NCBI GenBank assembly: GCA_016704435.1
Contig: JADJAB010000016.1
Location: 1 to 64,000 of the forward strand
Direction: 5' to 3'
Length of the DNA stretch: 64,000 bases
Source of the DNA: Rhodobacter sp.
GTDB lineage: Bacteria > Pseudomonadota > Alphaproteobacteria > Rhodobacterales > Rhodobacteraceae
Notes under the pieces: model-generated
Told to the model about the DNA's origin: nothing
Databases searched by the model: none
What the model saw: the letters and a program-made list of their open reading frames with translations, nothing else
Translations under genes and position numbers: made by a program
Part shown: positions 26,977-35,771 of the stretch, piece by piece
Position numbering within the stretch: position 1 is the first letter of the stretch
How the letters are laid out: each line of letters begins with the position of its first letter

Positions 26977-27003
26977 GGCGCGGAAGGCGTAGCCCCCCGC
27001 GCC
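26977..27003 (-). promoter_or_regulatory. Intercistronic hairpin after binding-protein gene
   Basis: GGCGCGG (26977-26983) pairs with CCGCGCC (26997-27003); inside, GGC pairs with GCC across a 2x2 loop and GTA tip. It follows the binding-protein stop by 8 bases. There is no U run. Same placement as in the other importers of this window, so probably an mRNA-stabilising or attenuating element. Confidence 0.6.
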
Positions 27004-27011
27004 GTCTCGGA

Positions 27012-28328
27012 TCAGTTGTAGCCTGCGTCCTTCATGATCTCGGCTGCATCGGCCTGCGCCTCGTTCAGCGCGTCCGCGGCGGTCATGTCACCGACGATCG
27101 CAGCTTGCAGTTTGGGCCACAGGGCGTTCGACACCTCGATCCATTCCGCAATCAGCGGCGGGGTGAAGGCGTCCTCGGACATCGAGGCCTGGAAGGTCTT
27201 CATCGTTTCGGCCGAGAAGGTGTTTCCGGCGGCCTCGAACTCGGCGATGGCGTCCTCCCAGACCTTGCTGCGGGTTGGCAACAGCCCCTTGCGCGCCTCG
27301 ACCATCTGGTTGTCATAGCTGGTCAGGAAAGTCAGGAACGAGGCGGCCGCGGGTTTGTTGTCGCAGCTTTCGGTGATCGAGAAGCTGTGGCTCCCGGACC
27401 AGCCAGTGCGCTTGCCCGCGGTGCCTTTCGGAGCGCGTATGACACCCACGTTGCCCGCGACCTTCGAGTTTGCCGGGTCGTTGAAGTAGGACGACCAGCC
27501 GCCCCAGTCGAGGTCCATCGCGATGGAGCCCGAACCAAAGCCAAGGCCGGTATCATCCCAGGTATAGTTCGGAACCCCGGCGGGCACGGCTTTGGCCGCA
27601 TAGAGATCGACGAAGAATTGCAGCGATGCAACGCCCTCGGCCGAATTGAACGTCGGCACCCAGTTCTCGTCGAACATCGCGCCACCGTTGGCCACCAGCA
27701 TTTCATAGAACCGCCCGGTGATCGCCTCGTCCTTGCCGACGAACTGGAAGCCATAGAAATCCGGCGGGTTCGAGAAGAAGATCGCCTGATCCTTGACCTG
27801 CGCCCAGGTTTCCGGCGGGGCCAGATCATAGCCATAGGTCGTCTTGAACGCGGCCTGTTTCTCGGCGTCCTCGTAAAGCGACTTCTGATAGAAGAAGTTC
27901 GACACGTCCGAATGACGCGGCAGTTGCACCAGACGGCCATCGACGGTCGAATGCTGGATCATCAGCGGCACGAAATCCGCGATGACCTCGGGGGCGATCA
28001 GCCCGGTCAGATCGGTGTAGATCTCGCCATACTGCGGCGCGAACGAGGTGTGGTTCGAGCCCACGCACCAATCCAGCGTGCCTGCCGCGATGTCCTGCTT
28101 GATTTCCTTGTCCAGTTCGAAGTGGTTCTTGCTGGACACGATTTCGACCTTCGCGCCGGTGGCCGCTTCCCATTTCGGGATTTCGGCATAAAGCGGCTCG
28201 TATTGCGCGCCGCCGATCAGTTTGACGCGAAGGGTATAGCCGTCAAAGCTGCCGTAGTCCTGCGCCATGGCCGGAACGGCCAGGGCAACAAGCGCGGTGC
28301 CCAGCACCAGGGTGGTCTTCAGTTTCAT
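27012..28328 (-). CDS. Extracellular sugar-binding protein of CUT1 ABC importer
   Basis: A 438-residue SBP family 1 protein. The ATG at 28328 is preceded by GGGAGGAGAG. Sec signal peptide 'LKTTLVLGTALVALAVPAMA' with an AMA/Q cleavage site. The mature part has the family 1 fold: 'KWEAATGAKVEIV', 'TDLTGLIAP', 'FNSAEGVASLQFFVDLY' and 'GSGSIAMDLDWGG'. It feeds the MalF/MalG/UgpC importer that follows. Ligand presumably the sugar degraded by the downstream enzymes. Confidence 0.9.
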   Translation of the reverse strand: MKLKTTLVLGTALVALAVPAMAQDYGSFDGYTLRVKLIGGAQYEPLYAEIPKWEAATGAKVEIVSSKNHFELDKEIKQDIAAGTLDWCVGSNHTSFAPQYGEIYTDLTGLIAPEVIADFVPLMIQHSTVDGRLVQLPRHSDVSNFFYQKSLYEDAEKQAAFKTTYGYDLAPPETWAQVKDQAIFFSNPPDFYGFQFVGKDEAITGRFYEMLVANGGAMFDENWVPTFNSAEGVASLQFFVDLYAAKAVPAGVPNYTWDDTGLGFGSGSIAMDLDWGGWSSYFNDPANSKVAGNVGVIRAPKGTAGKRTGWSGSHSFSITESCDNKPAAASFLTFLTSYDNQMVEARKGLLPTRSKVWEDAIAEFEAAGNTFSAETMKTFQASMSEDAFTPPLIAEWIEVSNALWPKLQAAIVGDMTAADALNEAQADAAEIMKDAGYN

Positions 28329-28374
28329 GGATCTCTCCTCCCAAAGCGGGTGCTTTTCTGCACCCGATGCCGTT

Positions 28375-29571
28375 TCAAGGGGCGGTCGTGCGCCACTTGC
28401 CTTCCTGTCCGGTATGGGAAATTCCCAAACCGAATTCCTGAATGATTGCGGCCCGGTCCTGACCAAGATCGGGCGCCGCGCGCGGATTGGTCAGCGCCGC
28501 ACCGTCGATCCGCAGCGGGCCGCGCAGCGTGTCAAGGCTGGCGGTGGCCCCGCTGATATGCTGGACCATTTTCAACCGCCCGAAGGCGTCCGAGGCCATC
28601 AGGCCCGGCCAGTCCATCACCTCGGCACACCAGATGTCGGCGGGTTGCAGCACGGCCAGCCAATGCGCAGTGCCCATGGTCTTGACCCCCGCTGCAATGA
28701 TCTCCTTGATGGCATCGCGGTCGCGCATGGCCTGCCGGGGGTCGTTGAACCAATTGTCCAGCCCTTGCAGGCCCAAGAGCGTGGCCAGCCGTTCCAGCGA
28801 TGGCGTCATCGCCAGCGCAAGCCAGCCATCGGCCGTCTGATAGACCCCGTAGGGCGCGCCCAGATAGGCATGCGCACCGTTCACCGCCGAGCGCTGCGGC
28901 AGCCGCCCGCCATCGTTCAGATGCGTGGTCAGCACCTCGAACTGGAAATCCAGCAGGGCCTCCAGCAGCGAGGTTTGCACCAACCCGCCCTGCCCCGTGC
29001 GCGCCTTGCGCACCAGCGCCGCCAGCACGCCCTGCGCCAGCGCATTGCCCGCCATCATGTCGGCGGCCGCCAGACCCATCGGCATCGGCGGATCGCCGGC
29101 CGAACCGGTCAGCCACAACAGGCCCGAGCGCGCCTGCGCCAGCAGATCCTGCCCCGGCAGATCAACCCAAGGCCCGCCTTCGCCATAACCCGAGATCGAG
29201 CCATAGACCACGCCGGGGTTCAGCGCCTTTGCGTCGTCATAGCCAAAGCCCTGCCGTTCGATCACCCCGGGACGAAAGTTCTGCAGCACCACGTCGGCAC
29301 GGCGGACCAGATCGCGCAGCATGGCGCGATCATCTTCATTGCGCAGATCGGCGGTAAAGCTTTCCTTGTTGCGGTTGATGGCGTGAAACAGGCTGTTGGT
29401 GCCACCGATTTCCGTATCCGAAAGGTAAAGCGTCCGGCACAGATCGCCCAGACCCGGCCGTTCGACCTTGATCACCCGCGCGCCCAGATCGGCCAGTTTC
29501 AGGCTGCACAGCGGTCCCGACAGGAACTGGCTGAAGTCGACAACAAGGATACCGTCCAGCGGCAGGCTCAT
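28375..29571 (-). CDS. CaiB/BaiF-type CoA-transferase (class III)
   Basis: A 398-residue class III CoA-transferase. 'ILVVDFSQFLSGPLCSLKLA' near the N-terminus, 'GARVIKVERP', 'NFRPGVIERQGFGYD' and the catalytic Asp (Asp142) in 'PGQDLLAQ'. These enzymes move CoA between carboxylic acids via an aspartyl-CoA intermediate. The start overlaps the upstream gene's stop (ATGA). Beside MaoC-type hydratases it probably activates an organic acid for hydration; mesaconate/itaconate-type substrates are possible but unproven. Confidence 0.86.
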   Translation of the reverse strand: MSLPLDGILVVDFSQFLSGPLCSLKLADLGARVIKVERPGLGDLCRTLYLSDTEIGGTNSLFHAINRNKESFTADLRNEDDRAMLRDLVRRADVVLQNFRPGVIERQGFGYDDAKALNPGVVYGSISGYGEGGPWVDLPGQDLLAQARSGLLWLTGSAGDPPMPMGLAAADMMAGNALAQGVLAALVRKARTGQGGLVQTSLLEALLDFQFEVLTTHLNDGGRLPQRSAVNGAHAYLGAPYGVYQTADGWLALAMTPSLERLATLLGLQGLDNWFNDPRQAMRDRDAIKEIIAAGVKTMGTAHWLAVLQPADIWCAEVMDWPGLMASDAFGRLKMVQHISGATASLDTLRGPLRIDGAALTNPRAAPDLGQDRAAIIQEFGLGISHTGQEGKWRTTAP

Positions 29572-30695
29572 GCGCGGCTCTCCCGGTAGGCAACATCAAG
29601 GGCCGCAAGGGTCGCCGCCTCGGTCGCATCGCCGCGCAGGCAGGCATGCACGATATCGCCGGCGCGGTCCTGCAAGGTCATGTAGCCTTCATAACGCGGG
29701 CGCAGCCAGGCGGTGTCCAGGGTCTGGCGGGTGTTGCGGAAGAAGTTCCCGGTCAGGGCGTTGCAAGCGTCATCCTCCCATGCCGCGGCATGTGCCGGCT
29801 GGCCGCCCGATGCGGTGAAAAGCCCCTTCTGACACTCCGCTCCGGCGATCCAGAACGCATAGTCGACGGCGATTTCCGGGTGTCTGGTACAGGCCGAAAC
29901 CGCAATGCCCGTGCCGCCCAGAACCGTCCCGCGCGGGGTTGGCTCGGCGATGCCGGGGGCATCGTGGAACGCCAGCGGATGGGCACAAAAGCCGTTGCGC
30001 GAATAGTTGGTATAGCCATAGCCAAAGGGGGAATAGGCCGGGGCCTCTGCGGTGCGGCCCATCCATTCGTAGATGCCGATCGGGTCCAGCTTTAGGCAGC
30101 GCCGATCCATCAGCGACAGGATTTCGCGCATCAACCCCAGGACATGCGCGCCCGCATCGGGGGCGATCAGGTGATCGGGGTCTTCGGCCACGGCATGGCC
30201 AAGGTTCCTGGCCATGCCAAAGAAGGTCATCAGCGCGTTGATCGGGATCAGCGCAAAGCCGACACGCCCGGCGCGGGCCAGGTCCAGCACCTCTGCCCAC
30301 AGTTTCGGCGCGTGCTCCAGCAGGTCCGGCCGCAGGCAAGCCACCGGCGTCGCGGTATCAATCGCCAAAGACCACTGTCGCCCCGCAAAATTGTAGGACG
30401 GATGCGACAGCCCGACCGAGCCTGCCGCCAGCGCCGCCATTTCCGCATCGCGCAACCCGTCGAGTGGCAACAGATTGCCCATCTTGGCCACTTCGCCAAC
30501 ATGCGGATGGTCGATCACCATCAGGTCGTAGGTCTCGGCCATCTCGGAAATCGGGCGGTCTGCAAAGGCCTGCAGCGAGCGCTTTTCCCAGGTGATGTCC
30601 ACGCCGGGATGCGCCTTTGCGTAGGCGGCCGAAGTCGCCACCATTGGGTCATAGCCGCGCGGGTGGTCCCAGGTCATGCCGCGCAGCCTAACCAC
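29568..30695 (-). CDS. Solute-binding-protein-like protein without signal peptide
   Basis: A 375-residue protein with the fold features of extracellular solute-binding family 1: 'AYAKAHPGVDITWEKRS', 'DLMVIDHPHVGEVA', 'LLPLDGL' and 'YGYTNYSR'. It starts directly 'VRLRGMTWDHPRGYDP' with no hydrophobic leader. The GTG at 30695 has a strong AAGGAGG six bases upstream and overlaps the MaoC stop by eight bases; ATG at 30677 is an alternative, also leaderless. It has no permease of its own, since the CUT1 importer has a separate exported binding protein. Probably cytoplasmic: a ligand sensor or substrate carrier for the CoA-transferase/hydratase steps. Function unknown. Confidence 0.7.
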   Translation of the reverse strand: MVRLRGMTWDHPRGYDPMVATSAAYAKAHPGVDITWEKRSLQAFADRPISEMAETYDLMVIDHPHVGEVAKMGNLLPLDGLRDAEMAALAAGSVGLSHPSYNFAGRQWSLAIDTATPVACLRPDLLEHAPKLWAEVLDLARAGRVGFALIPINALMTFFGMARNLGHAVAEDPDHLIAPDAGAHVLGLMREILSLMDRRCLKLDPIGIYEWMGRTAEAPAYSPFGYGYTNYSRNGFCAHPLAFHDAPGIAEPTPRGTVLGGTGIAVSACTRHPEIAVDYAFWIAGAECQKGLFTASGGQPAHAAAWEDDACNALTGNFFRNTRQTLDTAWLRPRYEGYMTLQDRAGDIVHACLRGDATEAATLAALDVAYRESRA

Positions 30696-31257
30696 GGGCG
30701 GCCTCCTTTTCGGCCATCCTGGCACGGGCATCAGCAGCAAACGGCGACGGATCGCGGTAAAGCGCGGTCAGCAGGTGTTCGGCGTAAAGCACCAGTTCGC
30801 CTTCGCCCTTGTAGACCGAATAGCTGACCCGCAGTTTGCCCATCGTTTCATTGTGAACGACCTTCGAGAGGTTCTCGCGGATGGTGTAGATCGTGTCGCC
30901 GATGAACACCGGCTTGATGAACCGCAACCGGTCGTAGCCATATGAAAACGAGTTCAGGCAGTTCGTCGCCGCCAGTCCCAGTCCCAGCGAGAACACGAAC
31001 GCCCCGGCAACCAGACGGCGGCCAAAGACCCCCTCTTCCACCGCGAAACGCTCGTCAGAGACATAGGGGTGATGATCCATCACCAGGCTGTTGAACGCCA
31101 TCGACTCGCCTTCGGAAATGGTGCGCCGGATCGAGCGGATTTTGTCGCCAATCTCGAAATCCTCGAAAAACCAGTTCTCGGCATTCCAGACGGGAATCGC
31201 GGCATGCGCCTCTGGCAAGCCGGGCAAGCCCCTGGAATGTACGCCAATTTTAGCCAT
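30688..31257 (-). CDS. MaoC-family dehydratase/hydratase
   Basis: About 189 residues from ATG 31257 (an upstream in-frame extension exists but lacks homology). Hot-dog fold of the MaoC/R-hydratase group: 'EDFEIGDKIRSIRRTISEGE', then 'MDHHPYVSDE' in place of the catalytic D-x4-H site, 'GRRLVAGAFVFSLGLGL' and 'FIKPVFIGDTIYT'. Such proteins hydrate enoyl-CoA or mesaconyl-CoA-like esters. First gene of the long minus-strand operon. A second MaoC gene diverges from it. Confidence 0.85.
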   Translation of the reverse strand: MAKIGVHSRGLPGLPEAHAAIPVWNAENWFFEDFEIGDKIRSIRRTISEGESMAFNSLVMDHHPYVSDERFAVEEGVFGRRLVAGAFVFSLGLGLAATNCLNSFSYGYDRLRFIKPVFIGDTIYTIRENLSKVVHNETMGKLRVSYSVYKGEGELVLYAEHLLTALYRDPSPFAADARARMAEKEAARG

Positions 31258-31267
31258 TTCGCCCCCA

Positions 31268-31307
31268 AGACGTGGCCTTCCCTGCATCGTCAAGACCGGC
31301 CACGTCT
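31268..31307. promoter_or_regulatory. Perfect 10-bp inverted repeat in divergent MaoC promoter
   Basis: AGACGTGGCC (31268-31277) and GGCCACGTCT (31298-31307) are exact mirror copies 20 bases apart, between the two divergent MaoC genes. A regulator dimer pair or loop could bind here; the IclR protein encoded at 33 kb is the obvious candidate. Seen directly, function inferred. Confidence 0.55.
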
Positions 31308-31330
31308 CAGCATGACAACGCACCTTTCAC

Positions 31331-31358
31331 TTGTCAAAGATATTTTCATATGCAAAAT
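31331..31358 (+). promoter_or_regulatory. Possible promoter of the plus-strand MaoC gene
   Basis: TTGTCA (31331-31336) and CAAAAT (31353-31358) are 16 bases apart and fit a sigma70-like promoter in an unusually A/T-rich patch, about 20 bases before the start at 31378. The patch also has partial dyad symmetry around CATATG. Confidence 0.4.
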
Positions 31359-31377
31359 CTTCGCAGGGGAGATGACC

Positions 31378-31827
31378 ATGGAACAGCCGCAGTTCTTTGA
31401 AGATTACGCCGTTGGCGATACTCGCCGGACGCTTGGCCGCACTATCACCGAAACCGATATTGTGGTGCATGCAGGCCATTCGGGCGACTTTTTCCCGCAT
31501 CATATGGATGCCGAGTTCTGCCGCACCCAGGCCTTCGGGCAGCGGATCGCGCATGGCACGATGACCTTTGCCATCGGCATCGGTCTGACCGCCACCCGGA
31601 TCAACCCGCACGCGATGACCTATGGCTATGAAAGGCTGCGCTTTCCCACGCCGGTCTTCGCGGGCGATACCATTCGCACCACGGTGACGATCGGGCGCAA
31701 GGCCGATGACGCCAAGCGGCCGGGCCATGGTCAGGTGGTGGAGATCTGCGAAACCGCAAACCAGCACGGCAAGACCGTGATGTATTGCGAACACATCCTG
31801 TTGGTCGCCAAGAGGTCAGAGCCATGA
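31378..31827 (+). CDS. MaoC-family (R)-hydratase-like dehydratase
   Basis: A 149-residue single hot-dog protein. 'HSGDFFPHHMDAEFC' matches the hydratase motif G-D-x-x-P-x-H (catalytic Asp and His), followed by 'FGQRIAHGTMTFAIGIGLT' and 'YGYERLRFPTPVFAGDTI'. ATG 31378 is chosen because GGGGA lies seven bases ahead; ATG 31372 is too close to it. The stop overlaps the next gene (ATGA). With the divergent MaoC gene it may form a heteromeric or two-step hydratase system acting on the CoA ester made by the class III transferase. Confidence 0.87.
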   Translation: MEQPQFFEDYAVGDTRRTLGRTITETDIVVHAGHSGDFFPHHMDAEFCRTQAFGQRIAHGTMTFAIGIGLTATRINPHAMTYGYERLRFPTPVFAGDTIRTTVTIGRKADDAKRPGHGQVVEICETANQHGKTVMYCEHILLVAKRSEP

Positions 31828-32888
31828 TTGAAGCTATGCCCAGGACTGGCCCAGCCCAAGCCATCCCAAAGCCCATCGTGATCATTGGCGCGGGCGGGAT
31901 CGTGCGCGATGCCCACTTGCCGGCCTACGCCAAGGCCGGGCTGAAGGTGCAGGGGGTCACCGATCTTGACGCCGCCCGCAGTGGCGCCTTGGCCAGGGAT
32001 TTCAACATCCCGACGGTGTTTTCCAGCGTGGCCGAAGCCGCAGCAGCGATGGGAACCTCTGCCGTCTACGACATCGCCGTTCCGCCCGATGCGATACCAA
32101 GAATCCTGCCCGACTTGCCGGATGGCTCGGCCGTGCTGATCCAGAAGCCGATGGGTGCGGACCTTGTTCAGGCCCGCGCCGTTCGCCAGATCTGTCGCGA
32201 CAAGGGCCTGAAGGCCGCAGTGAATTTCCAGCTGCGGTTTTCGCCGATGATGATGGCCGCCCGGCAGGCGGTTTCCGGCGGGCTTATCGGCGATCCGCTG
32301 GACCTGGAGGTGCATCTGAACATTTTCACGCCCTGGCATCTGTTTCCCTTCCTGCTGCCGATGCCCCGGGTCGAATTGCTGGTCCACTCGATCCACTACC
32401 TTGACAGCATCCGCGCAGTTTTCGGCACGCCAAAGGGCGTGTTTGCGCGGTCGTTGCCCGATCCGCGCGCACCCGGACTGGCGCAGACCCGCACCTCGGT
32501 TCTCCTGGATTATGGTGACCTGAGGCGCGGGGTGATGAGCATCAACCACAATCACCAGGGGGGGCGAAAGTTCCAGTCGGCATGGTTTCGCATCGAAGGC
32601 ACGGCAGGCGCGATCATGGTCAAGCTTGGCGTGTGTTTCGACTATCCGAACGGCGAGGCTGACGAGCTTTGGTTCTGCCCGAACGGCGGCGCCTGGCGAC
32701 AGGTTCCGCTGACCGGCAGCTGGTTTGTCGAGGCGTTCATGGGGCCGATGCGCAACCTTCAGCGCTTTGACGCGGGCGAGGATGCGCAGCTCTTCTCGGG
32801 GGTTGAGGATGCCTTCCACACGATGGCGCTGGTCGAGGCCTGTTTTGCCTCGATGGCGCAGCCCAGCGTGCCGTTGCAGACGACTTAG
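31824..32888 (+). CDS. Gfo/Idh/MocA-family oxidoreductase
   Basis: A 354-residue NAD(P)-dependent dehydrogenase: Rossmann motif 'IVIIGAGGIVRDAHLPAY' (about residues 17-34), 'IQKPMG' in place of the usual EKP motif (catalytic Lys kept), and a C-terminal alpha/beta domain with 'LLVHSIHYLDSIR' holding the conserved His/Asp. Translationally coupled to the MaoC gene. Likely oxidises or reduces a sugar or sugar acid of the neighbouring pathway. Substrate unknown. Confidence 0.86.
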   Translation: MIEAMPRTGPAQAIPKPIVIIGAGGIVRDAHLPAYAKAGLKVQGVTDLDAARSGALARDFNIPTVFSSVAEAAAAMGTSAVYDIAVPPDAIPRILPDLPDGSAVLIQKPMGADLVQARAVRQICRDKGLKAAVNFQLRFSPMMMAARQAVSGGLIGDPLDLEVHLNIFTPWHLFPFLLPMPRVELLVHSIHYLDSIRAVFGTPKGVFARSLPDPRAPGLAQTRTSVLLDYGDLRRGVMSINHNHQGGRKFQSAWFRIEGTAGAIMVKLGVCFDYPNGEADELWFCPNGGAWRQVPLTGSWFVEAFMGPMRNLQRFDAGEDAQLFSGVEDAFHTMALVEACFASMAQPSVPLQTT

Positions 32889-32893
32889 CTGCG

Positions 32894-33712
32894 TCAGTTT
32901 CGGCTGAAGCTCTCTGGCAGACGGTCGCCGACCACCCCGCCGCCCAGACTTTGGGTAAGGCGCGCGGCGCAGTCGATGGTGGCCACGCAGCAATCCGAAA
33001 AGCTGACTGCATCGCCATAGCGTTCTATGGGGAACGGTCAGCGCCGCGATGGCGTGCCCGGTGTGGCCGATGATGGGGCAGAGATGTTCACAACGCCCTT
33101 GACCACGAAACTGTCGACAATCTCGTGGCCCCGGATGCGGATGGCCGCCAGGTCCGAACGCAGTTGCTGTGCCGTCATGTCCGGTGCCAGGGGCGTGCGC
33201 GACAGCATTTCCGACAGGGCGTCTTCGGTCTGGAACGCCATCATCACCCGCCCCGAGGATGCCCGCCACACATCGACCCGGGTGCCAAGCCGCACCGACA
33301 TGACATGCCGGGCTGGCGGGTCGACTTGCCCGACGATCAACACCGAATCCTCGGCCAGAACCGCCAGATGCACCGATTGATTGATCCGCTGTGCCAGAGT
33401 CCGCATCAAGGGTGCCGCTGCGGTGGTCAGCCTGCGGATCAGCGACGTGCGATGCGCGATCTCGAACATCAGCGTCGTCAGCACATAGCGGTCCGTCCCG
33501 GTGTCAAAGGCGATGTATCCGCGCTCCTGAAGCACGACCAGCATCCGGAAGATCTCTGATACCGAGCGCCCCAGCGCCCGCGCGATCTCGGCCTGTGTCA
33601 GCCCCGCTTCCGAGCGTGACAGGTGCTCAAGGATATCGAGGCCTTTTTCCAGGGCGGGGGCCGTGTATTTCGGTGTTCTGGTCGCCACAATGCCTCCGAC
33701 AGTTTTACCCAT
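32894..33712 (-). CDS. IclR-family transcriptional regulator (3' end frameshifted)
   Basis: Winged helix at the N-terminus ('LEKGLDILEHLSRSEAGL', 'QAEIARALGRSVSEIFRML') and an IclR effector domain ('SVHLAVLAEDSVLIVGQVD', 'GRVMMAFQ'). As written the frame ends early at 33038 (224 residues). Adding one C on the coding strand at the G run 33075-33078 and removing one at 33029-33032 restores 'GHTGHAIAALTVP', 'ERYGDAVSFSDCCVATI' and a stop at 32894, just 5 bases from the convergent Gfo/Idh stop. The restored length (about 272) is normal for the family. Probably controls the divergent MaoC promoters. Confidence 0.8.
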
Positions 33713-34107
33713 GAAATCAGCCTAGCGAATTTGGGCCGACCGTCCATTCCTCAATTGCAGATCGTTGCGCCAAGTGCCTTGTAGGGCAGTATCGAAGAGG
33801 CCAGTTTGCCCCTTTTCGGAAGTGCCGGATGGCGTCAGCCATTCGCGCTGACCTGGAGCGATCAGGAAACAGGAAACGAGCAAGCGGGACCGCCACCAAA
33901 GGTTGCGACATGTGTAGACGCCTCATATGCAAGAGCTTTCTTTGGTCGGCATTTCGCGCGCAGTCGGGTGCTGACATGTGTCCCGTTGCCCGACAGGGCA
34001 TGCCTGCATGCCCGAGAGGGGGCCTCTGATGCGGCGGTTCACAAGTCCGGGATTCCCGCAGGGGTCTGCTTTTGCCATGATTGCCCATGCTGGAAGATCA
34101 CCAGATC
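33713..34107. other. Intergenic stretch upstream of IS66 remnant
   Basis: About 395 bases with no recognisable coding sequence on either strand. It includes the IclR promoter region near 33720 and probably lost insertion-sequence flanks; no TnpB-like sequence could be found here. Confidence 0.4.
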
Positions 34108-34496
34108 CCTGCCGGAAGATCCTGTAGATCGGCGGGCCATCACCGCGCTTTTTCAGGCCTAATTGAAGGCGCAGGCGGTGCTGATCGAGAAGTTGCGGCA
34201 CCAGTCGGCAGGCCATCACGCCCATCGCCTCGGGGCATCGTCAGAGACCGCCGGGCAGTTGCAACTGGCCTTGGAAACAACCGTGATCGCCATCGCCGCG
34301 ATGACGGCAAGGCTGCGCGATCCGCCGGATAAGCGCGCCGGGATCCGGCAAGCCGAAACCAGACCCGCTTTCGACGGTCTGGAGGTCTGGCTGAACAGCC
34401 GAACTGAATGGCGTCGACCTGCAAGCCTGGCCCGACGACACGCTTGCCCGCATCCCAGACCAACAGATCAACCGCATTGATGAACCGCTGCCCTGA
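34108..34496 (+). mobile_element. IS66-family transposase (TnpC) remnant with internal deletions
   Basis: Three TnpC segments lie in order with the middle parts missing. The N-terminal piece is 'LPEDPVDRRAITAL', an in-frame TAA at 34160, then 'LKAQAVLIEKLRHQ' and 'HAHRLGASSETAGQLQLALE'. A catalytic-domain piece follows ('TRPAFDGLEVWLNS', about 34360-34400). In another frame comes the C-terminal IS66_C domain ('ELNGVDLQAWPDDTLARIPD', ending 'NRIDEPLP' and TGA at 34494). A full TnpC is about 500 residues; this keeps about 130. The DDE core is absent, so it cannot move itself. Confidence 0.8.
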
Positions 34497-34799
34497 AATG
34501 CACGATAGCCGCCAGTCAGGCCGGACGGTTGCCTTGTCCCGCAGGGCACCGGCGAAGTACCGCTCTCTCCGGCGACGAAGGCGGGTAACGCGGTGAGGCG
34601 CCACATTTGCCAGAATGCCCCGGTCCGGCACCAAATCCTGCAGGATTTCCGGCCGGTCGAGCAGGCGGTTCCTGTCGGCCGGTTTCTGGCCCACCTCGAA
34701 CTGGCGTTGCCAGACAAAGCGGGTGACGAAGCCACCTGCATCCTCTGTCAGCAGGGCATCAGGCCGATTGCCAAACTCACTATCCAGCCGATTGGCAAT
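34497..34799. other. Sequence between IS66 remnant and polyamine-type remnant
   Basis: About 300 bases. The first 30 ('CCAGTCAGGCCGGACGG' near 34513) look like the terminal region that follows tnpC in IS66 elements, so the right end of the element is probably here. The rest has no recognisable gene. Confidence 0.4.
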
Positions 34800-35194
34800 T
34801 CGTGCATCGACCCGCCGTTCAGCAGCGACGAAAGCATCCGCGATCCTGCTGGCGCCCCTGGCTCTGTCCACCGCCGCCGGGGCCGAGTCGTCACGGTTGC
34901 GGCCAGGGCGGCCGCTATCACGACGCGCTGCGCGAGGCGTCCGTCCAGCCCGCCGCCGAACAGCCGCGCATCACCATCGGGAAAGACACCCTGTCGACCG
35001 GACTTGCCGACGTCCGCCTGCAACTCACCGGCGATGCGGTGCGCTGGGATCTGGCGGATCTGTCGGCCAAGGAATGCGTCGCGGGAGCCAAGGAAGGCCT
35101 GCTCGAGCCGATCGACTACGGCATCGTCAATGCCGAGGGCATCGACCCCAGGCTGGTGCGCGATGACCGGGTCGGCTTCCTGTACGGTTCTTGA
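34800..35194 (+). pseudogene. Remnant of a PotD-type (spermidine/putrescine) binding-protein gene
   Basis: Three frames in succession: signal peptide 'RRSAATKASAILLAPLALS', a two-frameshift junction near 34880, then the mature N-terminal domain ('GRYHDALREASVQPAAEQ', 'KDTLSTGLADVRLQLTGDA', 'WDLADLSAKECVAGAKEGLL') ending abruptly after 'DDRVGFLYGS'. That is about the first third of a normal 350-residue PotD-like protein. The following bases belong to a PotA gene, so the rest was deleted. Confidence 0.75.
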
Positions 35195-35670
35195 CGACGT
35201 GAGCCTGCGCACGGAACCGCGCGGGCAAGATCGCGCCGCTTGGCACGCCGCATGACATCTGCAACCGCCCCCGCAGCCGGTCTGTCGCAGGTTTCATCGG
35301 TGAGGCGGCGTTCTTGCCGGCAACGGTCAAGGGCGCGCAAATTCCGCTGCCCGGCGCGGTGGTGGCTTCTGACCTGCCCGGTCATGCGGATGGCGACTTT
35401 CTGGCCGTTCTGCGCCCCGAACAGATGCAGATCGCCACGGGTGCTGCGCCGTCCGGCGCGGCCGAGCTGAAACCGCACGCTGCAAAGCCTGTGTTTTCAG
35501 GGTGAAACCGTGCCGGGATCGGCCGCTTTCAACGGCCATGCCCTGCCCTTTCGCGGCCTGAACCGGGCGGCGTCGATGGGCGGGCTGCCCGCAGCGAACG
35601 CGCCGCTGACCCTGCATGTCGATGTTTCCGGCATCCCCCTCCAGCCGGGTGCTGAAACCGTCGCCAGCGT
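35179..35670 (+). pseudogene. Remnant of a PotA-type ABC ATPase gene (core deleted)
   Basis: 'CTVLDDVSLRTEP' is the usual PotA N-terminus just before Walker A. It runs directly into the part after the nucleotide-binding domain: 'GKIAPLGTPHDICNRPRSR', 'VAGFIGEAAFLPATV' and 'LAVLRPEQMQIATG' (TOBE domain). After a T-run frameshift near 35495 it continues 'FNGHALPFRGLNRAASMGG' and 'APLTLHVDVSGIPL'. Walker A, signature and Walker B are all missing, so it is dead. It overlaps the end of the PotD remnant. Confidence 0.75.
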
Positions 35671-35771
35671 GGCCACCGGGTCGGTCTTTTCCAGCGCGAT
35701 GGCGAACCCCGCCTGGCTGACTGCAAAGGTGCTGATGGTGATCGAACGCAGCCTCAGCCGTTGCCCCGACT

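Noticed and set aside
34593..35255. A long open frame on the plus strand overlapping the pot remnants
   Set aside because: It runs across several frames of recognisable PotD and PotA pieces and has no domain of its own; it is a shadow of those fragments.
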